Both the position numbers and the translations under genes were made by a program. A stretch of 64,000 bases of DNA from Aegilops tauschii subsp. strangulata (lineage: Eukaryota; Streptophyta; Magnoliopsida; Poales; Poaceae): assembly GCF_002575655.3 (NCBI RefSeq), contig NC_053037.3:326085294-326149293 (forward strand), written 5' to 3'. Positions 11,571 through 24,099 of the stretch are shown here, piece by piece. The notes under the pieces were generated by a model that ran no database searches, had not been told where the DNA came from, and saw only the letters and a list, made by a program, of their open reading frames with translations. Numbering within the stretch: position 1 is the stretch's first letter; every line of letters begins with the position of its first letter.

Positions 11571-14500
11571 GATGATCAACCCAAAGCCACTGAGTGGGTC
11601 CTTGATAGTGGATGTACAAATCACATGACTGGTGACAAGAATCTATTGGTTGATGCTCCCTTATCACCATCGCATCTGAAGCATATCATCTTTGCTGACA
11701 AAGGCAAAAGTCAGGTATTGGGTCTAGGTAAGGTTGCGATCACAAAGGATCGACACATGGACAAAGTCATGCTTGTCGAGTCCTTAGGATATAATCTTAT
11801 GTCTATCTCAATGCTTTGTGATCTTGATATGGTAGTTGTCTTTGGCAAGTATCGTTGTGTTGTGGTTTTGGAAGCTGACAATTCCAAAGTCTTCGAAGGC
11901 TTTAGGAGAGGAGACTTGTATATTGTTGATTTCTCTACAGGACCGCAACCAGGCGTGTGCCTACTTACAAAAGCTTCAGAAGGATGGCTATGGCATCGAC
12001 GACTTGGTCATGCAGGCATGAGAAATTTGCACACGCTTGCGAAGAAGAAGCATGTCATTGGCATTGAGAATGTCAAATTCCTCAAGGGTCACTTATGTGG
12101 AGCTTGTGAAGCTGGAAAAATGACCAAGGCTAAGCATCCAGCGAAGACTATCATGACCACTACTCGACCATTCGAATTGCTTCACATGGACCTCTTTGGT
12201 CCTAACCATTACTCTGCTGTCACAAATGACGCATCTCTCTATGGTTTTGTTATTGTTGATGATTACTCTCGTTACACATGGGTACACATTGTTACTTACA
12301 AACATGAAGTGTAGGAAGTCTTCAAACGATTTTCCTCGAGGGCTTCAACCAACTTTGGTGTGAAGATCAAGCACATCAGAAGTGACAATGGAACTAAGTT
12401 CAAGAATTCTGGTCTTGATGACTATCTTGATGAACTTGGTATTACTCATGAGTTATCTGCTCCTTACACTCCTCAGCAGAATGGAGTCGTGGAGCGCAAG
12501 AACAGAACTCTTGTTGAGATGGCTCGCACTATGCTTGATGAGTACAAGACGCCTCGTCACTTCTGGACTGAGGCAATTTATACTGCGTGCCACATCATCA
12601 ACAGGGTATATCTTCACAAATTCTTCAAGAAGACTGCCTATGAACTCCTCACTGACAAGAAACCCAATGTGAGTTATTTCAAAGTCTTCGGTGCTAAATG
12701 TTGGATTAGAGATCCTCATCACAATGCTAAATTTGCACCGAAAGCACATTAAGGTTTTATGCTTGGTTACGGAAAGGACTCGCACACTTACAGAGTCTTC
12801 AACACCGTTCTTCACAAGGTTGTTGAAACTGTAGATGTGCGGTTCGATGAAACTAATGGCTCGCAAAGAAAGCACCTACCCTCTGTGATAGATGAACCAG
12901 CACCTGAGGAAACTACCAAGTTCAAGGCAACTGAGGATGTCATTCCTACTGAAGAATCTGCTGAAGAATTCATTCCAAAACATGAAGAACGTCGAGCTAA
13001 TGCACCTGAAGAAATTGCTGAAGAAAATGGTGCTAAAGAAAATGCCGATCAAATTCCTCGACGACAACCAACTCATCCTCGCATTGCAAAAGAAGTGCAA
13101 GTTGAGAAGATCATCGATGACATTGAAGCACCAGGTCCTCTCACACGCTCAAAAGCTTCACATTTATCTAACTTTTGTGGGCACTATGCTTTTGTCTCCA
13201 TCTCAGAGCCCACTAAGGTAGATGAAGCATTTCTGGAGCCTGAGTGGATTCAGGCCATGCAAGAAGAATTACATCAGTTCGAGCTCAACAACGTTTGGGA
13301 ACTGGTCAATCGTCCAGATCCTCGCAAACACAATATCATTGGCACAAAGTGGATCTACCACAACAAGCAAGATGAAAATGGCCTTGTGGTAAGAAATAAG
13401 GCACGGCTTGTAGCTCAAGGCTACACACATGTTGAAGGAATTGATTTCGATGAAACTTTTGCACCTGTTGCTAGACTTGAAGCTATTCGCATATTACTTG
13501 CTTATGCTAACCATCATGATATCACTTTATATCAAATGGATGTGAAAAGTGCATTCCTCAATGGTAAGCTTGAGTAAGAAGTATATGTTGCTCAACCCCC
13601 AGGTTTTGAAGATCCTAAGCATCCTGACAAAGTCTTCAGACTAAATAAGGCCCTCTATGGCCTCAAGCAGGCCCCTCGGGCGTGGTATGATACTTTGAAG
13701 GAATTCCTCATGAAGAAAGGCTTCAGACCCGGTTCACTCGACCCTACTCTTTTCACTAAATCATATGATGAAGAATTATTTGTATGCCAAATATATGTTG
13801 ATGATATCATCTTTGGCTGTACTGACCAATGTTATAGTGATGAATTTGCCTATATGATGAGTGAAGAATATCAAATGTCTATGATGGGAGAGTTGAAATT
13901 CTTCTTAGGTCTTCAAATTCGTCAACAGAGAAATGGCATATTCATATCTCAGGAGAAATACCTCAAGGATATACTGAGAAAATTCGGCATGCAAGATTGC
14001 AAAGGCGTCAAAATTCCAATGCCCACAAATGGCCATCTGTGCACTGATGAAAATGGTATTGACTTCGATCAAAAGGTATACCACTCCATGATTGGTTCTT
14101 TATTGTACTTATGTGCATCTAGGCTAGATATTATGCTTAGTGTTTGCATGTGTGCCCGATTTCAAGCTACACCGAAGGAATCACACCATAAGGCTGTGAA
14201 GCATATTCTTCGATATCTAGCTCACACACCAACACTAGGATTATGGTACCCCAAGGGCTCGGCTTTTGATCTCGTTGGATATTCTGACTCTGACTATGCT
14301 GGTGATCGTGTGGATCGCAAGTCAACATCTGGTACATGTCATTTCCTCGGACGATCTTTGGTCTGTTGGTCCTCAAAGAAACAGAACTGCGTATCACTGT
14401 CTACTGCTGAAGCTGAGTACATTGCTGCTGGTTCTTGCTGTGCTCAATTGCTATGGATGAAGCAAACTCTCAAGGACTATGGCGTCAACGTGAAGAATGT

Positions 14501-14747
14501 GCCTCTCTTCTATGACAATGAGAGTGCCATCAAGATTGCTCACAATCCAGTTCAGCACTCGAAGACAAAGCACATTCAGATTCGTCATCATTTTCTTCGC
14601 GATCATGTGTTGAAGGGCGACATTTCTATTGAGCATGTAAAGACTGAAGAACAGCTAGCCGATATCTTCACAAAGCCCTTGGATGAGAAGAGATTTAGCA
14701 AGTTGCGGTGTGAGCTAAATATCTTAGAATCTTCAAATGTTCTTTGA
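11571..14747 (+). pseudogene. Copia pol: protease, integrase, RT, RNase H
   Basis: The frame starts at an acceptor-like ctgcag before 11571. The order is protease active site LDSGCTNHM (11601), GAG-pre-integrase zinc region (WLWHRRLGHAG with CGAC), and integrase core with Asp in LLHMDLFGP, Asp in IRSDNGTKF and Glu in QNGVVERKNRTL. RT follows with [22 protein letters not shown] and the catalytic YVDD at about 13795. RNase H has GYSDSDYAGD and STAEAEYIAA. In-frame stops lie at 12313 (TAG), 12750 (TAA) and 13575 (TAA), so no full protein can be made. The last segment (13695-14747) is open. The frame differs from gag, so expression would need frameshifting or splicing of 11336-11570. Confidence 0.93.
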
Positions 14748-15053
14748 AAACGACACTCATCTTAACACTTATCCAAAATTGATGACTTAGATGTGCAACA
14801 CATGAAGAAACGTTTTTCTTCAATCAATGAAGAATAACACTCTAAGTGTGAAGAAATTAATGAAGAATTTGATTCTCAGAACCCTACGACAATTGTACGC
14901 GGTGTCTGAAATCATCATTCTTATACGGTGGGTCACGCCACCACAAAAGTTGAAAATCTTCAATTTGAGTTTTTCCTTAGTCTTGAAATTCCTCAGTTGT
15001 TCATATTCCTAAAATTTGCAAAATCTTCACTGTTTCCGTCGTTTTTCTTCATT

Positions 15054-15105
<52 letters not shown>

Positions 15106-15520
15106 ATGTATGTATATGTATATGTATGTATGAGTTTATGTCCTCTACAGCATTCACTTATGGCTAATTCTTCAAGTTGGTTTTTCTGCTAAGTGAATGT
15201 GATCGGACCCTTCCCCCTCTATGCTATACTCAACCCAATCTATTCACAAATTCTTCATGTGCGTTCTATTTGAAACTCGTTCAAAATCTTCACTGTGTCC
15301 TTGACAGCTGAAGAATTTGCGAACTGAACTTTTAACTTATCTTATCCAAATTTTCGGCTTTACCGCTCAAACCGTTCCGCTTCCCACGATATACTTATCT
15401 ATTCACCCACGATCTAACACGATCTCCACTTCTCAGTACGCAGGTGACACATGTCATGCGGATGAGAAGGGTCAGGGGCACGTTCGTCCAATTTCTTCGG
15501 GCGAACCGTTTTCACCGTGG
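14748..15520 (+). other. Copia region between pol and env-like ORF
   Basis: I see no coding frame here. A (TA)n tract lies at 15056-15101. The remainder is AT-rich with many short TTCTTCA/TTCCTCA words. The promoter-like block begins at its right end. Confidence 0.7.
15056..15101. repeat. (TA)n microsatellite
   Basis: About 22 uninterrupted TA units, followed by a degenerate TGTATG tract to about 15132. Confidence 0.95.
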
Positions 15521-16127
15521 CTATAAATACCCCCTCTCCCCTTCCTCACTTCTTTTACTCCGCTCGACCTCTCTCCCGCTCAAGCTTCTCAAACCCTAGC
15601 ACCGCCGCTACATCATAGTCGCCGGTGAGGAAGAGCTTCACTGCCTCGACCTCGTCGCCGCCGTACTCACGCCGGCCGCGGAAATCTTCACTCCGCCGCC
15701 GCCGTAGCCGTCTTCCTCCGCCGAGTTAGGGCGTGGAAGATCTGCACAGACGAGCTTCACTTCTCCACACCTCAGTTCGTCGTGTTCTTCGTTCAGGGTA
15801 ATTAAAAGTTACTTTTACTGCCCTCTTTGATCCAAATGACTTCTACAAAATCTTCAAAGGTGTTTATTCCTCAAATTTTTCACACACTAAACACCTCACA
15901 TGTAATCTGTCTCGATTCGTTTCTCTAAGCATCATTTTTCTTCAAGATTCCTCAATTGTGTGGATCTTCGATCTATACAACTCTGGAACCTAAGACAAAG
16001 AACGCTTAGTGAAATTCCTCAAGACTCATCTGGTCAAATTCCTCAAACTTGTTCTTATTAAAAACCTTCTGAGAACGCATATGACCTCTCCAAATTCCTC
16101 GCAACTATACTCTATTCACAGGTACTC
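15521..16127 (+). promoter_or_regulatory. Promoter- and 5'UTR-like block before env-like ORF
   Basis: CTATAAATA at 15521-15529 is followed by a pyrimidine-rich leader with aaaccctagc (15590), a signature of plant 5' UTRs, and a CG-rich CCGCCG stretch. A donor-like gggtaatta near 15796 and an acceptor-like ttcacag at about 16116-16122 frame a possible 5'UTR intron ending just before ATG 16128. This layout suggests the env-like region has or had its own transcript. That is inference, and there is no expression evidence here. Confidence 0.45.
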
Positions 16128-19100
16128 ATGTCCGCTGCTGAATCACTAGGTTCTCATCAACTTAACTCATTTGCAGCGTTCCTTGAAGAAAAGTTGCATA
16201 CTTCTTCAGAGAGTTCAATTGTTCAAACTCCTCAACTGAAGAAAATGGCTAGTGATAAGAGGCCACAGAAAGGAGGAAAGAGGCCTGAGGTCAATACTGC
16301 TTTTGAAATCCCTGAGGACATTTATGCTGGGTACTGCACACCCCCTGAGGAAGATAAAAACCAGTGCAAAGTGCGCATTCAGAGGATAGAACGGAGATGG
16401 GCAAAAGAGTGGAAGGAGTACAGATATGTGACTCCAAAATACATGAAGAAATTCGTTGTTACTCCTCCATGCTCAAGACCTCCATTGGCACCTGGCCAAG
16501 AGGCAGATCCCACTAGCATCAAGCGCGGTGAGGAATTTCCTGAAGAATGGGCCAAGCGCCAGGCCAAGTTGGCCAAATAGGCTAAGGATGCAGTGAGGAA
16601 ATTCAATGAAGATTCCACTGCTGCTGCTGCTGAGGCCTCTAAAAGGCCGAAGAAATCCATGGCAAAGAAGCCTGCGCACAAGCCAAGTGCCTCATCTTCA
16701 ATGCCCTCACGGCCAATTTCCTCAGCCAAGCCCTCACGGCCAATTCCTCAAGCCGCTCCTGCTCCTCCAAAGTCCTCAGCTGCTCCGAGAAAATCCTCAG
16801 CACCTGTGCATCTTGCCACGTGCCAAAGGACGACATGCATCTCTATTGCCTCAGGAGCTTCAGCTAGTTCCTCAGCTGCACCACATTCTTCAACAGGACC
16901 CTCTCTGCCGAAGACTAAGACCACTACTGGATGAGGCACTCGCCCAAGTCCTCAGAAGAAGCAGTTCGCCTTCCAAGTACCGTCTGAAGAAGACGAAGCT
17001 GATGATGAAGAACTTGCTGAGATCATCAGAGATAGACAAGTCAGGGCCGCTAGAGCCAAGGGCACAGAAGTGCCACTGCTTTTGGATCCAAAGTTGATCC
17101 TCGACTATATTGATCTCTGGCACAAGGACCCAAACACTCCTATGCCTGATTTCAAGTTGACTCCTGGCCAAAGTCACATGCTGACCCATTTCATCAGTGA
17201 AGAAAAATGGAAATATGAGAAGGCCAGGCAGCTCAAGAAAGCACAGTACAGGAAGGAGAAGTTCCTGAAGAACAACGTTGTCTCTATGACAACTGATGAA
17301 CTTGTAAAGCTCCAGTCTGAAATCAAAGTCCTCAGCGATGATTTCAACGCTTATTATGCTGATTGGAAAGGAGCCAAGGTCAGGTTCGTCAATCTGACGA
17401 AGACACTCACTTCAAGTGCCGCTGCCCCTGTGCACATTGAAGTCACTCAGGCTGAAGCATCTGCTCAGCAAACTGAAGAACATGCCAGCACCGCTGATGA
17501 AAATCAGGCTGCTGATGAAAATGTGAGTTCCAAGGCTGATGACTGCATTCCAGCCACTAAAGAAATTCCCAGGGCACCCACTAGTAGTGCGCCTGAAGAA
17601 AATGAAGAGGTCAGGGCAACTGCATCAGTTGTGCCTGAAGAAACTGCACCAAATTCCTCTGCTCCTCCTGCGCCTACTCCAACTCCAATCCTTCCATCTG
17701 CATCAGATGCGAAGAAGACCAAGGCTGCAGAGCATGCAGTTGTGAAGAAAAGGAAAGCATCAACTCCTTCAGATTCTTCAGCACCGAAGAAAATCAAGCC
17801 TATGACCAGCTCTTTTGCAAACCCGGTTGATGTTGTTCCAGTCTCAACCATGCCATCAAAGGACCTTGTTCCTTTTGATGAAGAATATGTGATCCCTGGC
17901 GGATCTTATGAAGAAACTTCTTCTGCTGCTACGTCAGAGCAGATGGATGAAGAAATTGAAGTGGATGAAATCCCTTCAACCCCAGTGGTTTCCTCGCATG
18001 TGCCTCAGTTCACTGCTGAAGAGACCGGCATTGAAGAAATTGAAGATGAAGATGTGGACATTGGATGTACCACACCTGTAATGAATGATGACTTTTGGGA
18101 AAGTCAGCACCCCAATTCTCCACTCTTCACTCCACTGCAGCAAATTCCTCAGTCCCCAGTCACTACAGTTCAATTGGGATCTGATGAAGCTCGTGAAGAT
18201 ATTCCAGCCGCTAGTGCTGAAGAAAATGAAAATGAAGAAATGAAGAACCAGGCTGCCACTGAAGAGGAACCAGAAATTCCTCAGCCTGAAGAACCTGAGA
18301 TTGCGATTCCTGAGGTTGTGATGCAACTCACTGACACTCCTCTGCCCAAGCCAAAGGATCCATTCTCCAGGAAGCAGAAATTCAAAACTGATGCCATCTT
18401 TGGCGAGCATGTATTCTTCACGGATTACAACCCTTATGACTCTGCTCGCATAAGGAAGAGGCGTTTCTGGATTGCCAGCCAGGCAAATTTCTATTCCTCA
18501 GTGTTGTTCAACAAAGACAAAGTCTTCGATCATGAGCACATTCCTCACGTGGACATGGAATCCCTGTCGTGCTTCGAGCCAGTCCTCAGTGTTCTTCACG
18601 ACGCTGGATTGCTAAACTTCTGCACCGACATCTGTGATTGGAATGAAGAACTAATTCTTCAATTCTATGCAACACTGCACATCACTTGAAATTCTGAAGA
18701 TGTGAATTCATGGGTGCTGGACTGGATTTCTGAAAACACTCATTACAAGGCACCAGCTTCTGAATTGCTTCGTACCTTACCTCTCAGTCCGCCCCTTGAA
18801 GGTGCTTGTTGCGTCTACAATGAACCTGAGCTTACTGATCACTACATGCAAGTGCTGATGAAGCCTTTGAAGCCAGGTCAGACCTCAAGAACAAGATTCC
18901 TTGTGAAGGAATTGATGTATGTGCCTCGGACTGTCTATCGCATTCTGACGAAGACATTGAGTCCAATCAAGGGCCACGACTCAAATAAAGAAGAAGTCGT
19001 TGGCATCATGAAGAATCTGCTTTTCAATATCATTCATGGCATTCCCATCAACTTCCATGATTTCTTCATGAGGACTCTGGCCAACGTCGCCATGTCATCG

Positions 19101-19800
19101 TTTGAGCTGAAGCCTTATGCACCTTGGATTATGAGATTCATCAGGACAAGGTCTTCACCCAACTATAAAGCTGATACACTGAACCATTGCAGCTACTTGC
19201 CCCCAATTGAAGTCATCAAACGGACATTTTCCTCAGCTGATGAAAAGGGCAAGGCTACTGCTGTAATTGATGAAGGCATTCGTCCATTGGATGGACAATT
19301 TTCGCAAGGCTGCATCCTACTCCACCAATGATGACTCTGCCACTCATGACTCTGCCGCCAACACTCCCAAGAAAAATCCTCAAGGCACAGCACCCAGGGT
19401 GATGACTGATCGTGAGCTTCTCCTCAGTCTTCACCAGAAGGTTGATCGCAATCATAAATGGGTCAAGCATCAGTTTGGTTCAATTCTTCACAACATGACT
19501 GCTACCCACAATGCAGTGAAGAAAAACCACTACTACCTTCATGAAATCCTCAACCGCACCTGGGCTATTCTGTCTCAAATCTACAGTGAAGAAGATCTGA
19601 AGACAATGGGTCTCAAGGACAATCTTGACTGGGCTGCACCTCCTCCGAAGAAGTACAAGAAGGTCACGGTTCCTTCCTTGGTGGCCAGCTCCTATTCTTC
19701 ATCACGCGACACTGATGAACATGAAGATTTGGACGACACTGCGGCATGCCCTACTCCAACAAACGACCCCAACAACGCTGACGCTCCTTCATCAACTTGA
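16128..19800 (+). pseudogene. Copia env-like ORF
   Basis: One frame runs from ATG 16128 to about 19300, broken by TAG at 16578, TGA at 16932 and TGA at 18687. It then shifts frame near 19270-19330 and ends at 19800, about 1220 codons in all. The N-terminal part is Lys- and Ser/Ala/Pro-rich. The middle has a coiled-coil-like stretch (near 17190-17400) and long acidic, Ala/Glu-rich low-complexity sequence. The C-terminal part (18380-19330) looks like a folded domain without a motif I recognise. Its position after pol matches the env-like gene of SIRE/Maximus elements. I see no convincing signal peptide or membrane span, so an envelope role is not supported by sequence. It could equally be a gag-like or host-derived protein. 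Confidence 0.7.
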
Positions 19801-19852
19801 TATTCTTCAGGGGCGTTAGTCCTCATTTTTCAACCCTTTTGGTCATTTGATG

Positions 19853-20322
19853 ACAAAGGGGGAGAAATTTGAGTTAGTCTTCAAGCGGGTCTATCTTATA
19901 TGGGCGTTTTTTTTTCTAAGTTGCAACTCTCGTTCTTTTGAAGACTTTGCTGTATCGAGTTGTAAACTTAAACTCTATGGTGACCTGATACTTTTATTGT
20001 TTCTTCTGCATGCTTATTCCTCGTTAATGTTATTGCACACATGCTGAATTACATCAGTCACCATATTTCATCATGCATTTCAAATTCTTCATATATTATG
20101 TCAAATGCGTGTATGAATTACAAGATATAGGGGGAGATCTCCATGATTCAACTCTTCAAGTGTGCATTGCTTCAAAAGCAAATTCCTCACTATGCACATC
20201 TTCAGGGGGAGTTCTTCTATATCTTGCAATCAAATTCCTCAATATCAGTATTTACAATTCATATGTTTATTCCCGTTGAAAACTTAACCTATATTGTCAT
20301 CAATCACCAAAAAGGGGGAGAT
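19853..20322 (+). repeat. Repeated polypurine tracts before the Copia 3' LTR
   Basis: The motif AGGGGGAG or close variants occur at about 19857 (caaagggggagaaa), 20129 (tagggggagatc), 20204 (cagggggagttc) and 20313-20322 (aaagggggagat). The last abuts the 3' LTR and is the working plus-strand primer site. The others are upstream copies. Confidence 0.75.
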
Positions 20323-21821
20323 TGTAAGTGCATCTAGTGCCCCTTAGTGATTTTGGTGTATTGAAGACTTATAGGTTAAGGGACTAATGCGTTTGTGAGT
20401 GTACACAGATCTATAAGTCTATGAGGAGTTTGATATTTACAGAGAAAGTCGACCCCTAAAAATGAAGTTCTTCGACTGAAGACTTTGGATTTCTGAAGAA
20501 TTTGAAAGTGAAGAAATTGGTGTGACCTTGAAGACTTTGTATTCATTTGAGGAACATGAAGTGTGAAGACTTTTGTTTTCGTAGTTTCATTTTCTCTTTC
20601 TTGAGTCATAGGAAACACCGTACTGTTAAAGGGGGTCAAGGAAATACTAAGGAAAAATTTCCATGTGATGCTCAACTCAAAATCCTACACCTACCAATCC
20701 CTTCGAGTGAAGCCATTGGAAATCTCATACAGTTCAGTCATATTCTTCAGTGACAGAGACGAAGTTCTTCTGGTCTCTGAGGAATTTGTTCTGACTGAGG
20801 AGTTAGGAATTCGCCAGTGTGGATTGCCTACACAGTGAGGAACATGATAGCCCTGAGGAATTTGATACTCAAATTTCCGACCGTTGCTGTGCTATGCGCC
20901 AGCTGTCCCAAAATATCTACCCACCTAATGGTCATATCATTGAAGGGCATTTATGTCTTATCATGTCGGGCTACTCCCTAGGCTATAAATAGCTGCCCCC
21001 TACAACCACTAGCTGGTTGGCTGCTCCGAGAGAAACTGACACTTGTCAATTGAGAGCATCCCATCCTCCGAGGAATTTGAGTGAAAATCATCAAGTGAGG
21101 AAATACCCCAAACCCAAACACCTACAAACCCCAAGTGATTGAGCATCACTGAAGAGATTGATCCTGCGTGGATCCGATGCTTGTTACCTTTGAAGACTGT
21201 GCTTCTTCCAAACGGTTAGGCGTCATGGTCTAGAGCATCCAAGAGGAAATTCTGGATCGCCGAGTGACCGAGTTTGTGAAGGTTTGGAAGTCGCCTGAAG
21301 ACTTACCACGAGTGATTGGACGAGGTCTGTGTGACCTTAGTTCAAGGAGAATACGGTGAGGACTGTGTGTCCGGGACTGGGTGTCCTCAGGTTTAAATAC
21401 CTAGCCGCTCCAACCAGACGTACAACTGAGACAGCAGTTGGAACTGGTCTACCAAATCATTGTCTTCACCAAGCCAACTGGTCCTATTTCCTCAACTCTT
21501 TCATTTCCTCATTACTGTGTTGTATGCTTGTTCATATTTGTGTTTGAAGACTTTGACTGAAGACTTTCTCAATTTCCTCAGTTCAATTTCCTCAGTCTGT
21601 TTGTCTTCATCCTGTGTTATCTTGTGTTTACGCTTTTTGTACTCTGCTTGTTTTCATTTCATCGTGATGACTATGCTTGTGCTCTGCTATGCATACTTTT
21701 GAGTACTTATTCCGCTGCAAGTAGTTCTTCGCTAAGGAATTTCCTCACCCACCAATTCCTCAGTGAAGAATTTTTAAAAATCGCCTATTCACCCCCCTCT
21801 AGTCGATATGACGCACTTTCA
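20323..21821 (+). repeat. 3' LTR of nested Copia
   Basis: 1499 bp, matching 7207-8691. It carries an extra 15-bp gttcaatttcctca-type duplication near 21580. It is followed at once by the TSD GTACT (21822-21826). Confidence 0.95.
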
Positions 21822-21826
21822 GTACT

Positions 21827-23977
21827 CACGGTCGAGCGGGAAGAAGAAGGAAAAGCCTATAAAGTTCAGCACCCAGTATATTATGTTTCTGAAGTTCTGG
21901 CTCCATCAAAGAAAAGATATCCACATTATCATATGCTTGTTTATGGGATTTACATGACCACGAAGAAGGTTGCACACTATTTCTCTGATCACTCCATTAC
22001 AGTCGTCAGCGACGCTCCATTATCAGAGATTTTGAACAACAGAGATGCAACTGGTCGAGTGGCAAAGTGGGCGATTGAACTCCTTCCCTTGGATATCAAG
22101 TTTGAGGCAAAGAAAGCTATCAAGTCCCAAGCAATAGCAGATTTCCTCGCCGAGTGGATCGAACAGCAATTGCCGACTCAAGTTCACTCGGAACATTGGA
22201 CCATGTTCTATGATGGATCCAAGATGCTGAATGGTTCCGGTGCTGGGGTGGTATTGGTATCCCCCCGAGGAGACACGCTCAAATATGTCCTCCAGATTCA
22301 CTTTGATTCCTCCAACAACGAAGCTGAATTTGAAGCACTCCTGTATGGGTTGCGTATGGCCATTACACTCAGCGTCTGTCGCCTCATGGTCTACGACGAC
22401 TCAGATTTGGTGGTTAATCAAGTGATGAAGGAGTGGGACGTTAGAAGCCCAGCTATGACTGGTTACTGTAATGCAGTGAGAAAGTTAGAAAAGAAGTTTG
22501 AGGGGTTAGAGCTCCATCATATACCCCGATTCAAAAATTAAGCAGCTGATGATTTGGCAAAGATAGGTTCCAAGAGGGAGGCCATTCCCAGCAACGTGTT
22601 TTTGGAACACATTCATACACCTTCAGTTCAAGAAGATCCTTTCACTAAAGAGCCCCCGCAGGCTAAGAGTGCTGCAGATCCGACTGAAGTCGAAGTCCCA
22701 GCCGTGGTCGACTTGATCATGGAGGTTTTGGTCCTCACTCCCGACTGGACAGTGCCGTATATTTCATACATTCTCAGGAAGGAACTTCCAGAGGATGAGG
22801 AAGAGACTCGATAGATCGTCCGTCGATCCAAAGCCTTTACTGTGATAAGAGGACAGTTGTTCAGAGAGAGTGCGACTGGAGTCTGCCAGAAATGCATAAC
22901 ACCAGAAGAAGGTCGAGTGATCCTCAATGACATCCACTCGGGGACCTGTGGTCACCATGCGTCCTCTCGGACCATTGTCGCCAAAGCATACCGAGCAGGA
23001 TTTTACTGGCCACGAGCAAATGAGATGGCAAAAGAAATAGTCGACAAGTGTGAAGGTTGCCAGTTTTACTCCAACATGTCTCACAAGCCTGCGTCGGCCC
23101 TGAAGACCATTCCACTCATCTGGCCCTTTGCTGTTTGGGGTTTGGATATGGTTGGACCTCTAAGGACTGGTAGGAGCGGCTTTACTCACGTGCTCGTGGC
23201 AGTCGACAAATTCACCAAATGGATTGAAGCTAAGCCTGTCAAAAACCTTGAGGCCAATACTGCTGTCAGCTTCATCAGGGAGTTAACATTCAGATATGGT
23301 GTTCCACACAGCGTCATCACTGACAATGGTCAAACTTCGATTCTGATGAGTTCAGAGCCTTCAGTGCTTCCCAAGGTACTCGAGTCGACTACGCTTCGGT
23401 CGCTCACCCCCAGTCGAATGGACAAGCCGAAAGAGCAAACAGATTGATTCTCAAAGGGCTAAAAACCCGACTGATGCGTGATCTCAAACACGCAGCAGGA
23501 GCCTGGGTCGATGAACTTCCGTCAGTGCTATGGGGACTAAGGACAAATCCCAATCGTTCGACTGGCCGAACTCCATTCTTCTTAGTTTATGGAGCTGAAG
23601 TTGTACTCCCGAGTGACTTGCTCCACAATGCACCCCGAGTCGAGCTTTTCTCAGAAGATGAAGCAGAACAGGCACGACAAGATGTAGTCGATCTCCTGCA
23701 AGAGGAAAGAGAGATGGCTATGATCCGGTTAACCATCTATCAGCAAGACTTGCGTCGATTTCATGCTAGAAACGTGAGGGGTCGGGCATTTCAAGAGGGA
23801 GACCTGGTTCTCTGAGTGGATCAGCAGAAACCACACAAGCTCACACCTGCCTGGGAAGGTCCCTTCATTGTCACTAGAGTGCTCCACAACGGAGCGTACC
23901 ACCTCTACAATGTCGAGCACAAGAAAGACGAGCCGCGCGCTTGGAATGCGGAGCTGCTCCGCCCATTTTATACTTAA
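21827..23977 (+). pseudogene. Gypsy RNase H and integrase (inner element, second half of pol)
   Basis: This continues the frame cut at 7206. RNase H runs to about 22560: catalytic Asp in MFYDGSKML, Glu in NNEAEFEALL, Asp in VYDDSDLVV, and the final Asp in ADDLAKIG. Integrase has the HHCC zinc domain (GTCGHHASS to DKCEGCQFY, 22940-23070), Asp in GLDMVGPL (23140) and Asp in VITDNG (23320). The Glu region NGQAERAN (about 23415) is in a different frame after a one-base loss near 23330. Further stops lie at 22539 (TAA), 22812 (TAG) and 23813 (TGA). At the first two the outer copy reads Gln. The polyprotein would end at 23977. Confidence 0.9.
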
Positions 23978-24099
23978 GTACTCATTCCGTCGAGATGTAA
24001 TAAGAAATACCTTTGTAGTCTGTTTATCAAAGACAAGAGCTTTACAGTCTTCTAAAATGATTGTCGTTGCTTATATTTGTGTCTGAAATCCCCCAGTGG

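Larger units (their letters stand above)
7207..21821 (+). mobile_element. Nested Copia retrotransposon (SIRE/Maximus-like)
   Basis: A complete 14.6-kb Copia bounded by LTRs 7207-8691 and 20323-21821 and by the TSD GTACT (7202-7206 and 21822-21826). The order is LTR, tRNA-Met-type primer site, gag, protease-integrase-RT-RNase H (integrase before RT defines Copia), a long env-like region, repeated polypurine tracts, LTR. Length, LTR start (TGTAAGTGCATCTAGTGCC) and the extra 3' frame fit the SIRE branch. I believe the Triticeae family is Maximus, from memory. It interrupts the pol gene of the inner Gypsy between RT and RNase H. All three coding regions downstream of gag carry stops. Confidence 0.93.
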
